Source: Nipponacmea schrenckii (taxonomy: Eukaryota > Mollusca > Gastropoda > Lottiidae). Taken from it: 64,000 nt of DNA. Within the stretch, counting starts at the first letter, position 1, and every line of letters begins with the position of its first letter. Position numbers and translations under genes: made by a program. Shown one piece after another: positions 63,301 through 64,000 of this stretch. The stretch covers positions 8,942,208 through 9,006,207 of the forward strand of contig CM060203.1 in the NCBI GenBank assembly GCA_030562195.1, in the 5' to 3' direction. The notes below the pieces were generated by a model that made no database searches, had not been told where the DNA came from, and saw only the letters and a program-made list of their open reading frames with translations.

Positions 63301-64000
63301 TTTTATCGACAAGTTTTGTAAAAATCACTTTAATGTAGACGAACGGTTTACCGATAACATCTCTATCAGCTCTATCTATGACCTTCTTCTATCGGCCAAT
63401 TCCGCGTTTTACCGACAAATTCAAAAAACAAACAGCTTACCAATAACAAGGGTATCGGTTTACCAATCGGTTTTACCGAAGACTCCAGTCATAACCAACT
63501 TATACCGACCGATTCCGGTAGTTTCAGTAAAAAAAAAAAAACTTTTAATGTTGACAGTTTACTGATAACATCGTAACCAACACAATTGGTTTTACCGACG
63601 GTCCCACCTTGCCGTCTTTTATCGACCGATCATAACCAACACAATGTTTTGACTTTTTAGGTTAATTAATCGGTTTAATCGATCGATTCACCGTTTTACC
63701 GACGGTTCCATCCATGACCCCCTTTTTACCAACCGATTCCGCGTTTTACCGGCGAGTTCAGTAAAAGTGGGTGGGGGGGGGGGGGGTGAGGATACACAGT
63801 TTAAAAGATTTTCATCAAAAAGTATTCATATAGTTGGACATGGTTAAGGATAGGCAAAAACAGGTCAGAATCAACAATGTCTGACTTTCAAGACACGGGC
63901 TGTGGCATTAAAAATATTGATAAAATAATTTAATATCTTACCTGATCCTGTGCCTCCACCTAAACTATGTAATAAAATTACACCATAGTAACTATCACAT
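60318..64000 (-). CDS. Divergent tubulin of the zeta/epsilon/delta group, most like zeta-tubulin; 5' part beyond the window
   Basis: Minus-strand exons: 64000-63942 (partial), 62504-62363, 62219-62061, 61845-61750, 61432-61360, 61216-61072, 60825-60665 and 60386-60318 (TGA); all junction phases agree. The first visible exon carries the GTP-binding glycine loop (HSLGGGTGSG), which continues in the next exon (LGSRLCELLRDEYP); then come HYNSLLTIS and YNDEILYRL of the tubulin fold. The second half (NESWELIRSTCPVP, YNCVTWNPFPLDIW, KAYLHWYWRYG and a terminal EQIIEDYKAA) is unlike alpha, beta or gamma. From memory it lacks the epsilon and delta C-terminal signatures and looks closest to zeta-tubulin, a centriole/basal-body tubulin lost in placental mammals. 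Tubulin superfamily membership is certain; zeta against delta is a judgement. The exon at 61216 uses the acceptor gatatag; the one 5 bases further in would break the frame. Confidence 0.85.
61501..61731. repeat. 33-bp tandem array (7 units) in a tubulin intron
   Basis: Seven units of 'catgttatcatgtgtactag' + 'taatctctatgcc' (33 bp) with few substitutions lie between the tubulin exons at 61432 and 61750. Because 33 is a multiple of three, several frames stay open on both strands. These frames are an artefact of the repeat, not genes. Confidence 0.92.
62505..63941. other. Tubulin intron filled with repeats
   Basis: A 1.44-kb intron between the glycine-loop exon and the next exon. Most of it is the 'ttttaccgac' repeat described separately. 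Transposon-like ends occur at about 62548 (caggggcgtagcgtgacc) and 62749 (caggggtgtatctagaat). Confidence 0.7.
62545..63790. repeat. Degenerate tandem repeat built on 'gaccgattccgcgttttaccgac', ending in a G-run
   Basis: The core recurs at about 62952, 63125, 63288, 63396, 63499, 63680 and 63733, often followed by aagttcagtaaaaatcac and tagacgaacggttt. A longer exact block (tatcaattttcatcggaaaa + ccatatgttttctatgtcc) is duplicated at 62909 and 63084 (period about 175). The block is more GC- and CpG-containing than its surroundings and ends in a run of 15 G in a row near 63772-63786. The left edge resembles a hAT end (caggggcgtagcg), but no matching right end was found. Confidence 0.75.

Noticed and set aside
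62767..63565. Open frames of 84-169 codons in the tubulin intron
   Set aside because: They lie within the degenerate ttttaccgac repeat and overlap it in several frames; no conserved protein feature.
60318..64000. Calling the tubulin delta-tubulin (TUBD1) outright
   Set aside because: The DINQ/VFLPT-like region resembles delta, but the delta C-terminal words I know are absent and the second half looks more like zeta. The call is left at group level.

Overview
This is a window of animal nuclear DNA. It is AT-rich, with genes broken by many short GT-AG introns, frequent tandem and terminal-inverted-repeat elements, and no bacterial features. Protein content (a secreted carbonic anhydrase with a Tyr/Gln-rich extension, a Gal3ST-type sulfotransferase, GPR155, a non-alpha/beta tubulin) and the repeat style suggest a lophotrochozoan, most likely a mollusc. 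The taxon is inference. Five protein-coding genes were assembled by joining exons whose splice phases agree.

Layout. (1) About 1-27,003, plus strand: the AMP-activated protein kinase gamma subunit (PRKAG2-like). It has a long N-terminal exon (3713-4321) whose first coding exon is not seen, an alternative first exon with its own ATG at 13,533, and the CBS-repeat exons at 19,338-25,482. (2) 29,028-39,438, minus strand: a complete 14-exon GPR155 (LYCHOS) gene of 868 codons. It converges tail-to-tail with the AMPK gene. (3) 39.4-47.5 kb: intergenic, with a GIY-YIG remnant of a retroelement (42.34-42.54 kb), a large 37-bp-unit satellite (43.7-45.15 kb) and a TTAA-flanked MITE (45.76-46.23 kb). (4) 47,589-51,970, plus strand: an alpha-carbonic anhydrase with all zinc ligands and a low-complexity N-terminal extension. 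(5) 52-56.9 kb: repeat-rich intergenic DNA, including a 62-bp hAT-type element with a perfect 8-bp target duplication. (6) 56,921-59,005, plus strand: a two-exon Golgi-type galactose-3-O-sulfotransferase-like gene. (7) 60,318 to beyond the window end, minus strand: the 3' part of a tubulin of the zeta/epsilon/delta group, most like zeta-tubulin, convergent with the sulfotransferase.

Functionally, genes 1 and 2 both belong to nutrient and energy sensing (AMPK; lysosomal cholesterol to mTORC1). The carbonic anhydrase has extracellular features and could be a shell or mantle enzyme. The tubulin points to centriole/basal-body biology. No operon-like link between the genes is claimed.

The most unusual sequence-level observation is an exact 37-bp-period array directly upstream of GPR155 exon 7. 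Each unit copies the exon's own 3' splice site and first codons.
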